Below, in pieces: positions 8,642 to 15,896 of a DNA stretch of 26,681 bases. Every line of letters begins with the position of its first letter. Positions within the stretch are counted from its first letter, which is position 1. A model generated the notes under the pieces. The model searched no databases. It saw only the letters and a program-made list of their open reading frames with translations, and had not been told where the DNA came from. This DNA is from an uncultured Actinomyces sp. (GTDB lineage: Bacteria; Actinomycetota; Actinomycetes; Actinomycetales; Actinomycetaceae): assembly GCA_937926195.1 (NCBI GenBank), contig CALEXZ010000124.1, positions 1 to 26,681 of the forward strand, in the 5' to 3' direction. The position numbers were made by a program, and so were the translations under genes.

Positions 8642-9489
8642 GAGCGGGTCTCCTTGCGCGTGAGTGTGAGGTAGGTCTCCTCGAGTGTGGGGCGGGTGAC
8701 GGTGAGCCCCGTGATGGCGCCCAGGTCCAGGCTCTGCAGGAAATGCTCGGGGGCGGGGGTCGTGTGTACGTGGCGGCGGCCGTCCTGGACCCAGGTGACC
8801 TCGGCGTCGTGACTGAGCTGCTCGCGCAGCTCGGTGACCGAGCCGTCGGCGAGGACGCGCCCGGATCCCATGATGAGCACCCGAGAGGCCAGGCGCTCGG
8901 CCTCGGCGAGGTCGTGCGTCGTCATGAGGACGGTCGCGCCGTCGTCGACGCGCTGGGCGATGAGGTCGTGGACGTGGGTGCGGGCTGCGGGGTCGAGGCC
9001 GGTGGTCGGCTCGTCGAGCACGAGCAGGCGGGGGCGGCCCAGCAGTGCCGCCGCGAAGTCGACGCTGCGCCGCTGGCCGCCTGACAGACGTGACAGGCGG
9101 CTGCTCGCCTTGCCGTCGAGCCCGACCGCCGCCAGGACCTCCTCGACGGTGCTGACGTCGTCGTCGGCCGTCAGATGGATCGAGCGGATCCACCCGAGCT
9201 GGTCCTTGGCGCGCCACTTGGGGTGGTCGGTCCAGTTCTGCTGGACCAGGCCGATGCGCGTCCAGAAGGACGCGGGGGCGCGGCGCGGGTCCGTCCCCAT
9301 GACCCGCACGGTCCCTGACTGGGGTGCGAGGGAGCCCAGGAGGTTCTCGATGAGCGTGGTCTTGCCGACGCCGTTGGGCCCCAGGAGGCAGACGAGCTCG
9401 CCGGGGTGGACCTGGAGGCTGAGGCCGTCGAGGACCGGAGGCCCGCCGTAGCTGAAGGTGAGCCGGTCGATCGTGACGATGTCGTTCAT
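8638..9489 (-). CDS. ABC transporter ATP-binding protein
   Basis: A 283-residue ATPase subunit. Visible motifs are Walker A GPNGVGKT (37-44), Q-loop region GLVQQNW, signature LSGGQRR, Walker B LLVLDEPTTGLDP and the switch histidine in MTTHDLAEAE. The C-terminal 50 residues form a tail typical of exporter ATPases of the DrrA/CcmA type. The start is the ATG at 9489, with GGAAG upstream; longer in-frame extensions run antisense through the leuA leader and are not credible. It is the first gene of a coupled ATPase-permease-XRE operon. Confidence 0.92.
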   Translation of the reverse strand: MNDIVTIDRLTFSYGGPPVLDGLSLQVHPGELVCLLGPNGVGKTTLIENLLGSLAPQSGTVRVMGTDPRRAPASFWTRIGLVQQNWTDHPKWRAKDQLGWIRSIHLTADDDVSTVEEVLAAVGLDGKASSRLSRLSGGQRRSVDFAAALLGRPRLLVLDEPTTGLDPAARTHVHDLIAQRVDDGATVLMTTHDLAEAERLASRVLIMGSGRVLADGSVTELREQLSHDAEVTWVQDGRRHVHTTPAPEHFLQSLDLGAITGLTVTRPTLEETYLTLTRKETRS

Positions 9490-9523
9490 GGTGTCGACTT
9501 CCGTCGTAGGTGTTGTTTGAGAG

Positions 9524-9554
9524 ATAGTAGACCTGCTACATCTTGTTGTGTCAA
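9524..9554 (-). promoter_or_regulatory. Promoter of the ABC exporter operon
   Basis: On the minus strand a perfect -35 TTGACA (9554-9549) is followed by -10 candidates TACTAT (9529-9524, spacer 19) or TCTACT (9531-9526, spacer 17). An imperfect dyad, TAGTAG-AC-CTGCTA (9525-9538), overlaps the -10 and is a possible operator, perhaps for the XRE protein encoded at the end of the operon (inference). Confidence 0.6.
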
Positions 9555-9681
9555 CACGTTTGTTGCTGAGGATCTGACGACGGTGCGCACGGTGGCCGCC
9601 GTCGGCGCCGCGGCTACGCCCGCAGGAGTGGCTGATGGTGTCCACTGTGTGACGCATCCTGCGTGCGCGAGGAGATCGCGG

Positions 9682-9687
9682 TAACCT
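9682..9687 (+). promoter_or_regulatory. -10 element for a leaderless leuA leader transcript
   Basis: TAACCT fits TANNNT and ends seven bases before the GTG of the leader peptide, exactly where a transcript would start on that GTG. No good -35 is seen, which is common for actinobacterial promoters. Inference from spacing. Confidence 0.45.
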
Positions 9688-9694
9688 CGCCCCC

Positions 9695-9742
9695 GTGCGA
9701 GCGACCGTGAGCCTGCTGCTTAGTCGCCGCGGCGGGGCCTGA
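9695..9742 (+). CDS. leuL: Leucine leader peptide of leuA
   Basis: A 15-codon ORF (GTG to TGA) encoding MRATVSLLLSRRGGA, with three consecutive leucine codons (CTG CTG CTT) in the middle. It ends 93 bases before leuA. There is no Shine-Dalgarno, but a -10 element sits seven bases upstream, so it is likely translated from a leaderless mRNA. Leader-peptide attenuation of leuA is known in actinobacteria, and short Leu-run peptides of this shape are its hallmark. Slow leucine decoding would stall the ribosome here and change the downstream RNA fold. Confidence 0.6.
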   Translation: MRATVSLLLSRRGGA

Positions 9743-9770
9743 CCGGGCCGGCGTCCCGACCGCGGCTCAC
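9707..9770 (+). promoter_or_regulatory. Attenuator-like alternative RNA structures of leuA
   Basis: GTGAGCC (9707-9713, just before the Leu codons) is complementary to GGCTCAC (9764-9770), and CCGCGG (9727-9732) to CCGCGG (9760-9765). The two pairings share bases 9764-9765, so they compete. A further GGCC/GGCC pair sits between them. A ribosome on the Leu codons would cover the first arm and allow only the second pairing. No T run is visible, so the mechanism may be transcriptional or act on leuA translation. Confidence 0.5.
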
Positions 9771-9835
9771 GTGTGCTGCCGGCTCCAGGCGCGTCCCTGC
9801 GCCGCCCGCTCGCGACACCGTCCAGGAGAGAACTC

Positions 9836-11614
9836 ATGCGCACCGCACGCCCCGCCCCCCAGCAGCCCTCCGGCATGCCCTTCACCAAGTACGTGCCCTT
9901 CCAGGACACCGTGCTCACCGACCTGCCGGACCGCACCTGGCCGACCAAGCGCCTCACGAGCGCCCCCCGCTGGCTGTCGACCGACCTGCGCGACGGCAAC
10001 CAGTCCCTCATCGAGCCCATGGGGCCCGAGGCCAAGCGCGCCCTGTTCGACCTGCTCGTGCGCATCGGCTTCAAGGAGATCGAGATCGGCTTCCCGGCCG
10101 CCTCCCAGACCGACTACGACTTCGTGCGCTCCCTCGTCGAGGACGACGCCATCCCCGAGGACGTGACGATCAGCGTCCTGACCCAGTCCCGCGAGGATCT
10201 CATCGACCGCACCCTCGACGCCTGCGTCGGCATCCCGCGCGCGACCGTCCACCTGTACAACGCGCTGTCCCCGCTCTTCCGCGAGGTCGTCTTCCGCATG
10301 AGCAGGGACGACGTGCGCGAGCTCGCCGTCGACGGCACCCGCATGGTCATGGCCCGGGCGGAGAAGGTCCTCACCGACGACACCGTCTTCGGCTTCGAGT
10401 ACTCCCCGGAGATCTTCGTCGACACCGAGCGCGACTACTCCCTCGAGGTCTGCGAGGCCGTCATGGACGTGTGGCAGCCAGAGGCCGAGCGCGAGATCAT
10501 CCTCAACCTGCCCGCCACCGTCGAGCGCGCCACGCCCAACGTCTACGCGGACCAGATCGAGTGGATGAGCCGCAACCTCTCACGCCGCGACGTCGTCGCC
10601 CTGTCCCTGCACAACCACAACGACCGCGGCTCGGGCGTCGCCGCTGCCGAGCTCGGGCTCCTCGCGGGCGCCGACCGGGTCGAGGGCTGCCTCTTCGGCC
10701 ACGGGGAGCGGACCGGCAACGTCGACCTCATCACCCTCGCCCTCAACCTCTTCAGCCAGGGCGTCGACCCCATGCTCGACCTGTCGGACATCGACGAGGT
10801 GCGTCGCGTCGTCGAGAGCTCCACCCAGATGGACGTGCCGCCGCGCACCCCCTACGCCGGTGAGCTCGTCTACACCTCCTTCTCCGGCTCCCACCAGGAC
10901 GCCATCAAGAAGGGCTTCGCCGCCAGGGCCGAGGCGGTGGCCGCCAAGCGGGCCGAGGGCCTGGACGAGCAGGATGCCGAGACCGCGGTTGCCTGGTCCA
11001 TGCCCTACCTGCCCATCGACCCGCACGACGTCGGGCGCTCCTACGAGGCCGTCGTGCGCGTCAACTCCCAGTCCGGCAAGGGCGGCGTGTCCTACCTGCT
11101 CAAGCAGAGGCACAACCTCGACCTGCCGCGCCGCCTCCAGATCGAGTTCTCCCGCATCATCCAGCGGCACACGGACACCTACGGCGGCGAGATCGACGCG
11201 CAGACCATGTGGACGATCTTCACCGACGAGTACCTGCCCGCCCGCACCGATCCGGACACGGAGCTGGAGTCCTGGGGCCGCTTCGAGCTCAAGGGCGCGA
11301 CCCTGACCTCATCGGGCGACGAGGACTCGATCCTCACGGTCACGGTGCGCGACAACGGCGAGCGCAGGCTGCTGACCGCCTCCGGCAACGGCCCGCTCGG
11401 CGCCTTCGTCACCGCCCTGGAGCAGACAGGCGTGAACGTGCGGATCCTCGACTACGTGGAGCACGCGCTGAGCGAGGGCCGTGACGCGCGCGCGGCCTCC
11501 TACGTCGAGTGCGAGATCGACGGCCAGGTCCTGTGGGGCGTCGGCATCGACTCGTCGATCACGACCTCCTCCTTCAAGGCGGTCATCTCGGCCGTCAACC
11601 GCGCCCTGCGCTGA
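9836..11614 (+). CDS. leuA: 2-isopropylmalate synthase
   Basis: LeuA condenses 2-oxoisovalerate with acetyl-CoA, the first committed step of leucine synthesis. The protein is 592 residues, the long actinobacterial form. The catalytic/metal motif LRDGNQ (Arg52, Asp53) opens the TIM barrel, and the HNHNDRG metal site lies at 259-265, followed by GCLFGHGERTGNVDL. The C-terminal part, from about residue 450, is the regulatory LeuA dimer domain for leucine feedback. The start is the ATG at 9836, with AGGAG at 9824-9828; an in-frame start 63 bases upstream has no ribosome site. Expression is probably controlled by the leader peptide before it. Confidence 0.97.
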   Translation: MRTARPAPQQPSGMPFTKYVPFQDTVLTDLPDRTWPTKRLTSAPRWLSTDLRDGNQSLIEPMGPEAKRALFDLLVRIGFKEIEIGFPAASQTDYDFVRSLVEDDAIPEDVTISVLTQSREDLIDRTLDACVGIPRATVHLYNALSPLFREVVFRMSRDDVRELAVDGTRMVMARAEKVLTDDTVFGFEYSPEIFVDTERDYSLEVCEAVMDVWQPEAEREIILNLPATVERATPNVYADQIEWMSRNLSRRDVVALSLHNHNDRGSGVAAAELGLLAGADRVEGCLFGHGERTGNVDLITLALNLFSQGVDPMLDLSDIDEVRRVVESSTQMDVPPRTPYAGELVYTSFSGSHQDAIKKGFAARAEAVAAKRAEGLDEQDAETAVAWSMPYLPIDPHDVGRSYEAVVRVNSQSGKGGVSYLLKQRHNLDLPRRLQIEFSRIIQRHTDTYGGEIDAQTMWTIFTDEYLPARTDPDTELESWGRFELKGATLTSSGDEDSILTVTVRDNGERRLLTASGNGPLGAFVTALEQTGVNVRILDYVEHALSEGRDARAASYVECEIDGQVLWGVGIDSSITTSSFKAVISAVNRALR

Positions 11615-11646
11615 CCCCGCCCTCCGCCCGCCCAACTCCTTCGCCC

Positions 11647-11711
11647 AACTCCTCGGTTTGCGCTCGAAAGTGCGGCAAATCACCGTACGTTCGGACGCAA
11701 ACCGAGGAGTT
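11647..11711. repeat. Long palindromic repeat, copy 1 (between leuA and DUF559 gene)
   Basis: Perfect 16-base arms, AACTCCTCGGTTTGCG (11647-11662) and its complement (11696-11711), enclose 33 bases. CGAA/TTCG (11665-11668, 11690-11693) extends the stem after a small internal bulge. The loop contains CCGTACG. A related palindrome lies at 12901-12972 on the other side of the DUF559 gene. By position between two convergent genes it could also act as a bidirectional terminator. Confidence 0.85.
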
Positions 11712-11756
11712 CGAGGGCAGGGGAGACAAGGGACGGGACCAGGGGGAGGGGCCGCG

Positions 11757-12788
11757 TCACACCCACAGGTCCCGGCGCTCGGTGCGCGCCCGGCGGCTGA
11801 CGACGGCGAGCGGCATGACCTGCTGCATCCGGCTCACCATCCGCTCGGGATCGTGCAGGTCCTCCCAGCCGAAGCGGTGCACCTGCCACCCGGCACGCGA
11901 CAGCCGCAGCTCGCGTGACTTCTCCCGACGGAAGTCCTCTGCCTCCCGCATCTTGTCGAGCCCGTCGAACTCCCAGCCGACGCGCAGCCTCTCGAACCCG
12001 AGGTCCAGGAAGTACTCGTACCCGTCGACCTCGACGCGCCGCTGACACACGGCCGCGGGCAGCCCCGCCGCCGCCGCGCCCCAGCGGATCACGCTCTCAC
12101 CCGGCGACTCCGCGAGCGGGTTGACGAGGGTGAGCGCCGTGCGCGCCCGGCACGCGCCCCGTCGCGGCCCCTGGCGCTCCACCGCCTTGCGAAGAGCCGC
12201 GACGGCGTCGCCGATGCGCGTGGGCGTCGTCGCCGCCCGCGTCCACCGGTCGGGACGGCACACCATCCTCAGCGCCGAGTCGATGATCGGCAACGACTCC
12301 CGCACCGGCAGGTCGAAGGCGCAGTCGAGAGCCGTGCGCAGCGGTGTCGTGACGGACAGGCCGTTGACGACGACGATCTCGTCGTCGTCGGGCATGACGA
12401 GGGACCGGTGGATGACGACGCGGCGGCAGGACCGTTCCCCGAGTGTCACCAACGGCATGGGGAGGCGGGCCCGGTTGCGTATGGACGTCACCGCCAGCCG
12501 GATGTCGGGCTCGCGCCGGATCGCTGACAGCCCCAGGACCGCGGCCGCGGCCTCGTGTGTGAGCGCGCGTGCAGAGGGGACCTGGTGGAGCGCCGCCGCG
12601 CACCGGGCAAGAGTGAGCTGCTGCTGGGTCTGCCAGAAGGGGGCGTCGTCAGGACGTGCCATGTAGGTGCCCCAGCCCACACGCACCAGTCCGGGGCGGG
12701 AGCTGAGGTCCCTGACAGTGTTCTCCGAGGTGAACCGGAGGGCGGGCGGTTCCGGGGGAGAGGGGTAGTGCTGCGAGGCCGGGCTCAT
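11757..12788 (-). CDS. DUF559-family (Vsr-like fold) nuclease-like protein with AbiEi-like N-terminus
   Basis: A 343-residue protein. The C-terminal part (about 230-325) matches the DUF559 endonuclease-like fold related to very-short-patch-repair and restriction nucleases: ESPGESVIRW, VDGYEYFLDLGFERLRVGWE and AGWQVHRFGWEDL. Candidate metal ligands are Asp262, Glu273 and Asp275, so the active site looks intact. The N-terminal part, with RPGLVRVGWGTYMA, resembles the winged-helix region of AbiEi-type antitoxins that often precedes this domain. The start is the ATG at 12788 with no clear ribosome site; the frame is open further upstream but runs through the palindrome and is not credible. The target and role are unknown. 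It sits alone between two related palindromes, against the direction of its neighbours. Confidence 0.8.
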   Translation of the reverse strand: MSPASQHYPSPPEPPALRFTSENTVRDLSSRPGLVRVGWGTYMARPDDAPFWQTQQQLTLARCAAALHQVPSARALTHEAAAAVLGLSAIRREPDIRLAVTSIRNRARLPMPLVTLGERSCRRVVIHRSLVMPDDDEIVVVNGLSVTTPLRTALDCAFDLPVRESLPIIDSALRMVCRPDRWTRAATTPTRIGDAVAALRKAVERQGPRRGACRARTALTLVNPLAESPGESVIRWGAAAAGLPAAVCQRRVEVDGYEYFLDLGFERLRVGWEFDGLDKMREAEDFRREKSRELRLSRAGWQVHRFGWEDLHDPERMVSRMQQVMPLAVVSRRARTERRDLWV

Positions 12789-12900
12789 GACGTCAGGATG
12801 TGGAGCCGACGTCGGCCCTGCCAGAGGCTCGGGTCGTGCCTGTGGACAAATGGGCGCAGGGGATGGTCGGGCGGCCGGTTGTGGAGCCCGCAGGTCCCCG

Positions 12901-12972
12901 CCCATCCCCTCGGTTTGCGCGCGAACTCCCTGGGGCCTTGCCGTACGTTCGCGCGCAAACCGAGGAGATGGG
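12901..12972. repeat. Long palindromic repeat, copy 2 (between DUF559 gene and recO)
   Basis: 25-base arms with one mismatch (12901-12925 against 12948-12972) enclose a 22-base loop. It shares the core CTCGGTTTGCG..CGAA, the asymmetric loop element CCGTACGTTCG and CGCAAACCGAGGAG with the copy at 11647-11711. Because CCGTACG lies on the right in both, the two copies are in direct orientation. It ends 39 bases before recO and lies in the promoter region of both divergent genes. Confidence 0.85.
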
Positions 12973-13011
12973 GATGGGTGAGGCGGGGCGCCGCCGTGGC
13001 AGAGTGGGCCC

Positions 13012-13761
13012 ATGCCCAGCAAGCTCTACCGTGACGAGGCCATCGTCCTGCGCACCTACACGCTGGGCGAGGCCGACCGGATCATCGTCATGCTCACGCG
13101 CACCCGCGGCCAGGTGCGCGCCGTCGCCAAGGGCGTGCGCCGCACCACCTCCCGCTTCGGCGCCCGCCTGGAGCCCTTCTCCATGATCGACGTCCAGCTC
13201 CACGAGGGCCGCAGCCTCGACGTCGTCACCCAGGTCGAGACGATCGAGCCCTTTGCCGGCGGCATCACGAACGACTACGCCGTCTTCACCTGCGCCTCCA
13301 CGATGGTTGAGACCGCCGAGCGCCTCACCGAGGACGACGGCGACCTGGGTACCGCCGACTCGGCCCAGCAGTTCCTGCTCCTGTACGGTGCCGTTTTCGC
13401 CCTCGCCCGGCGGCGCCACGCCCCCGGCCTCGTCCTCGACTCCTACCTCCTGCGCGCCGTCGCCCTGGCCGGCTGGGCCCCCTCCTGCTACGAGTGCGCC
13501 CGCTGCGCCCGCCCCGGCCCCCACACCTCCTTCCACGTCCAGGCCGGAGGCGCTGTGTGCTCATCGTGCCGTCCGGCGGGCAGCGTCGACGTCGATCCGG
13601 GCACCATGGTGCTGCTCGGCGCGCTCCTGTCCGGCGACTGGCCGGTGGCCGAGCGCTCGACGGCGCGCGAGCGGGCACAGGCCTCGGGCCTGGTCTCGGC
13701 ATACTTGACCTGGCACCTGGAGCGCCGCCTGCGCTCACTCTCCCTCGTCGAAAGGGTCTGA
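13012..13761 (+). CDS. recO: DNA repair protein RecO
   Basis: RecO mediates loading of RecA on SSB-coated DNA in the RecFOR pathway. At 249 residues it has the family's normal length. The N-terminal OB-fold begins YRDEAIVLRTYTLGEADRII and continues GQVRAVAKGVRR. A zinc-finger region has C-x2-C pairs in CYECARC and VCSSC, and the helical C-terminus is typical. The ATG at 13012 has a poor ribosome site. recO followed closely by uppS is a common actinobacterial order; the gap to uppS is two bases. Confidence 0.95.
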   Translation: MPSKLYRDEAIVLRTYTLGEADRIIVMLTRTRGQVRAVAKGVRRTTSRFGARLEPFSMIDVQLHEGRSLDVVTQVETIEPFAGGITNDYAVFTCASTMVETAERLTEDDGDLGTADSAQQFLLLYGAVFALARRRHAPGLVLDSYLLRAVALAGWAPSCYECARCARPGPHTSFHVQAGGAVCSSCRPAGSVDVDPGTMVLLGALLSGDWPVAERSTARERAQASGLVSAYLTWHLERRLRSLSLVERV

Positions 13762-13763
13762 TC

Positions 13764-14603
13764 TTGGTCGACAAGCGTCCCGTCGTCTACGAGGCCGTCC
13801 CCCTGCACCGTGAGGGCCTGACACCCCCGCGGCTGCCGGCGGGCAGCGTCCCCGAGCACGTCGCCTGCGTCATGGACGGCAACGGCCGCTGGGCCAACGC
13901 CCGCGGGCTGGCGCGCACCGAGGGGCACCGGGTGGGGGAGTCCACGATGATGGACGTCATTGCCGGCGCCGTCGAGGTGGGGGTCAAGGAGCTGAGCGTG
14001 TACGCCTTCTCCACGGAGAACTGGCGCCGCTCGCCGGCCGAGGTCCGCTTCCTCATGGGCTTCACCCGCGACGTCCTGCGCGCCCAGACCGACGACCTGC
14101 TCGCCTGGGGCGTGCGGGTCAACTGGGTGGGGCGCGAGCCGCGGCTGTGGCGCTCGGTGCTCTCCGAGGTCCGCCGCTCCGAGCGGATCACGGCCGGCAA
14201 CGACACGCTCGTGCTCAACATGTGCCTCAACTACGGGGGGCGGGCCGAGATCGCCGACGCTGCCCGGGCCCTGGCCGCCGACGTCGAGGCCGGGCGCCTC
14301 AAGGCCTCCTCCGTCAACGAGCGCACGATCCGGCGCTACCTCTACTCGCCCTCGATGCGCGACGTCGACCTCATGATCCGCACCGGCGGCGAGCAGCGCA
14401 CGAGCAACTTCCTCATGTGGGAGTCGGCTTACGCCGAGCTGTTCTTCTCCGACCTGCCGTGGCCGGAGTTCGACCGCACCCAGCTGTGGCGCGCCGTCGA
14501 GGCCTACGCCCACCGGGACCGTCGCTTCGGGGGCGCGGTCGACGCCGTCGAGGCGGCCGACGCACCGGGTAAGGCGCCGGGCGGGCCGTCGGCGCCCGCC
14601 TGA
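13764..14603 (+). CDS. uppS: Isoprenyl transferase (undecaprenyl/decaprenyl diphosphate synthase)
   Basis: This cis-prenyltransferase makes the polyprenyl diphosphate carrier for peptidoglycan and other cell-wall sugars. At 279 residues it has the conserved regions VACVMDGNGRWA (catalytic Asp38), GHRVGE, LSVYAFSTENWRR and the C-terminal RTGGEQRTSNFLMW..YAELFF. I place the start at TTG 13764, two bases after the recO stop and seven bases after an AAGGG ribosome site inside recO. The frame is open further upstream through recO but that is not coding. Product chain length cannot be read by eye. Confidence 0.93.
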   Translation: MVDKRPVVYEAVPLHREGLTPPRLPAGSVPEHVACVMDGNGRWANARGLARTEGHRVGESTMMDVIAGAVEVGVKELSVYAFSTENWRRSPAEVRFLMGFTRDVLRAQTDDLLAWGVRVNWVGREPRLWRSVLSEVRRSERITAGNDTLVLNMCLNYGGRAEIADAARALAADVEAGRLKASSVNERTIRRYLYSPSMRDVDLMIRTGGEQRTSNFLMWESAYAELFFSDLPWPEFDRTQLWRAVEAYAHRDRRFGGAVDAVEAADAPGKAPGGPSAPA

Positions 14604-14635
14604 GCGCATCGGGACGGGGATGCCAGGGGACCTCA

Positions 14636-14686
14636 TCCGGGAGACCCGGCCGGGCTCCTGAGACGGGTGCCCCGCAGCCGGGCTGC
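14636..14686. terminator. Hairpins between convergent uppS and carboxylate-amine ligase genes
   Basis: CCCGGCCGGG (14645-14654), extended by GAG..CTC flanks, and GCAGC-CGG-GCTGC (14674-14686) lie in the 111-base convergent gap. They are GC-rich stems with no T run, plausible as a bidirectional terminator. Confidence 0.4.
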
Positions 14687-14714
14687 TACCCGGGCTCCCG
14701 GTCCGGTCGGCCTG

Positions 14715-15896
14715 TCAGGCGCTCACGGGGTCCTCAGGGCCGCTCGGGGCCAGGGGCGCACCGACGGCGGTCTCGGCCAGCAGGTGGCGCATGACGGCCA
14801 GCCCCGCGCTCTCACCACGCGTCTCGGCGGAGCGCGCCACGGCCAGCTGACGCTCGGCCCCGTTGCCGACGACGAGTACCCGGCCCGCCTGGGCGAGCTC
14901 GGCCTCGCAGCCCAGGTCCTCGGCCACGGGCGCCAGGCGCTCCAGGAGAGCGGGCAGCGACTCGCGCAGGGGCACCGGGTCGGCCCCCACCTCCTCGACG
15001 AGCGCGGCCTCCAGCCCGTAGCGGGCTGAGCGCCACTTGTTGGCGGCCAGCAGCCAGTGGGGCAGGCTGCGCAGCCCGCGCCCGGCGTCGAGGAGGCGTG
15101 AGGCATCCTCGACGAGGCAGTGCACGAGCGCGGCGACCGCCCCGATCTCGGTGAGGTTGGACGAGGCGTCGCAGGCGCGCACCTCGACCGTGCCGAAGGC
15201 GGGGGCGGGGCGCACGTCCCAGCGCAGCTCGTTGACCTCGCGGATCTCACCGGCGTCGATGAGGTCGCGTGCGCAGTCCTCGAAGTCGCTCCAGGTACCC
15301 AGGGTCTCGGGCAGTCCCGCGTGCGGCAGCTGCTGGAACATCATGGCGCGGTTGTCCGCGTAACCCGTGTCCTGCCCGACCCACAGGGGGGAGGAGGCGG
15401 CGACGGCCTGGAGGTGGCCGATGTAGGTCGCCATGTGGGCCAGCACCGGCACGGCCCGCGCCACGTCCTCGACACCGACGTGCACGTGCGTGCCGAAGAT
15501 GAGCATCTGCCGTCCCCACCAGCGGGTGCGTTCGACGAGCTCGAAGTAGCGCGGGGTGCAGGTGACCTCGTGGGCGCCCGGGTCCTCGAAGGGGTGGGCC
15601 CCAGAGCCGGTGAGCGCGGCGCCGTGGGCGGCGAAGGCCGGCGCGACGAGCGCGAGCGACTCGGCCAGGTCCGCGACGGCGTCGGCGACGCGGTCCTGAC
15701 GCGCCGAGACGAGCTCGATCATGCCCCGGTGCATCTCCTTGTGGACGCGCTCGACGCCGCGGGCCCCGGCCCGCTCAAGCTCGCTCAGGACGTCGGGTCC
15801 GATGGGGGCGAAGCGACCGGTGAGCGGGTCGACGACCTGCAGCTCCCACTCGATGCCGATGCTGGAGCGCGGCGAGCGCGCGAAGTCGATCCTCAT
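14715..15896 (-). CDS. GCS2/YbdK-family carboxylate-amine ligase
   Basis: A 393-residue member of the GCS2 family (ATP-dependent glutamate-cysteine ligase-like, also called YbdK). Conserved blocks are SIGIEWELQVVD near the N-terminus, HKEMHRGMIELVS, SGAHPFED, the metal/nucleotide segment IFGTHVHVGVED, ATYIGHLQAVAASSPLW and ADNRAMMFQQLP. These enzymes join an amino group to a carboxylate, but the substrate is not fixed by the family. The ATG overlaps the amidotransferase TGA (ATGA), so it is the last gene of the znuA-znuC-znuB-zur-amidotransferase-ligase run. It could make a gamma-glutamyl compound, a thiol or a metal-binding molecule; which one is unknown. Confidence 0.88.
   Translation of the reverse strand: MRIDFARSPRSSIGIEWELQVVDPLTGRFAPIGPDVLSELERAGARGVERVHKEMHRGMIELVSARQDRVADAVADLAESLALVAPAFAAHGAALTGSGAHPFEDPGAHEVTCTPRYFELVERTRWWGRQMLIFGTHVHVGVEDVARAVPVLAHMATYIGHLQAVAASSPLWVGQDTGYADNRAMMFQQLPHAGLPETLGTWSDFEDCARDLIDAGEIREVNELRWDVRPAPAFGTVEVRACDASSNLTEIGAVAALVHCLVEDASRLLDAGRGLRSLPHWLLAANKWRSARYGLEAALVEEVGADPVPLRESLPALLERLAPVAEDLGCEAELAQAGRVLVVGNGAERQLAVARSAETRGESAGLAVMRHLLAETAVGAPLAPSGPEDPVSA

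Noticed and set aside
11629..11654. Tandem GCCCAACTCCT duplication next to palindrome copy 1
   Set aside because: It is only a short two-unit direct repeat at the edge of the palindrome, likely a local slippage product; it is not reported separately.
12841..12849. TGTGGACAA, matching the actinobacterial DnaA box TTGTCCACA on the minus strand
   Set aside because: A single copy with no clustering and no origin genes nearby; expected by chance at this length.
13494..13763. Extended N-terminus for uppS running back through recO
   Set aside because: The upstream part is an Arg/Pro-rich shadow of recO. TTG at 13764 with AAGGG fits the family's length.
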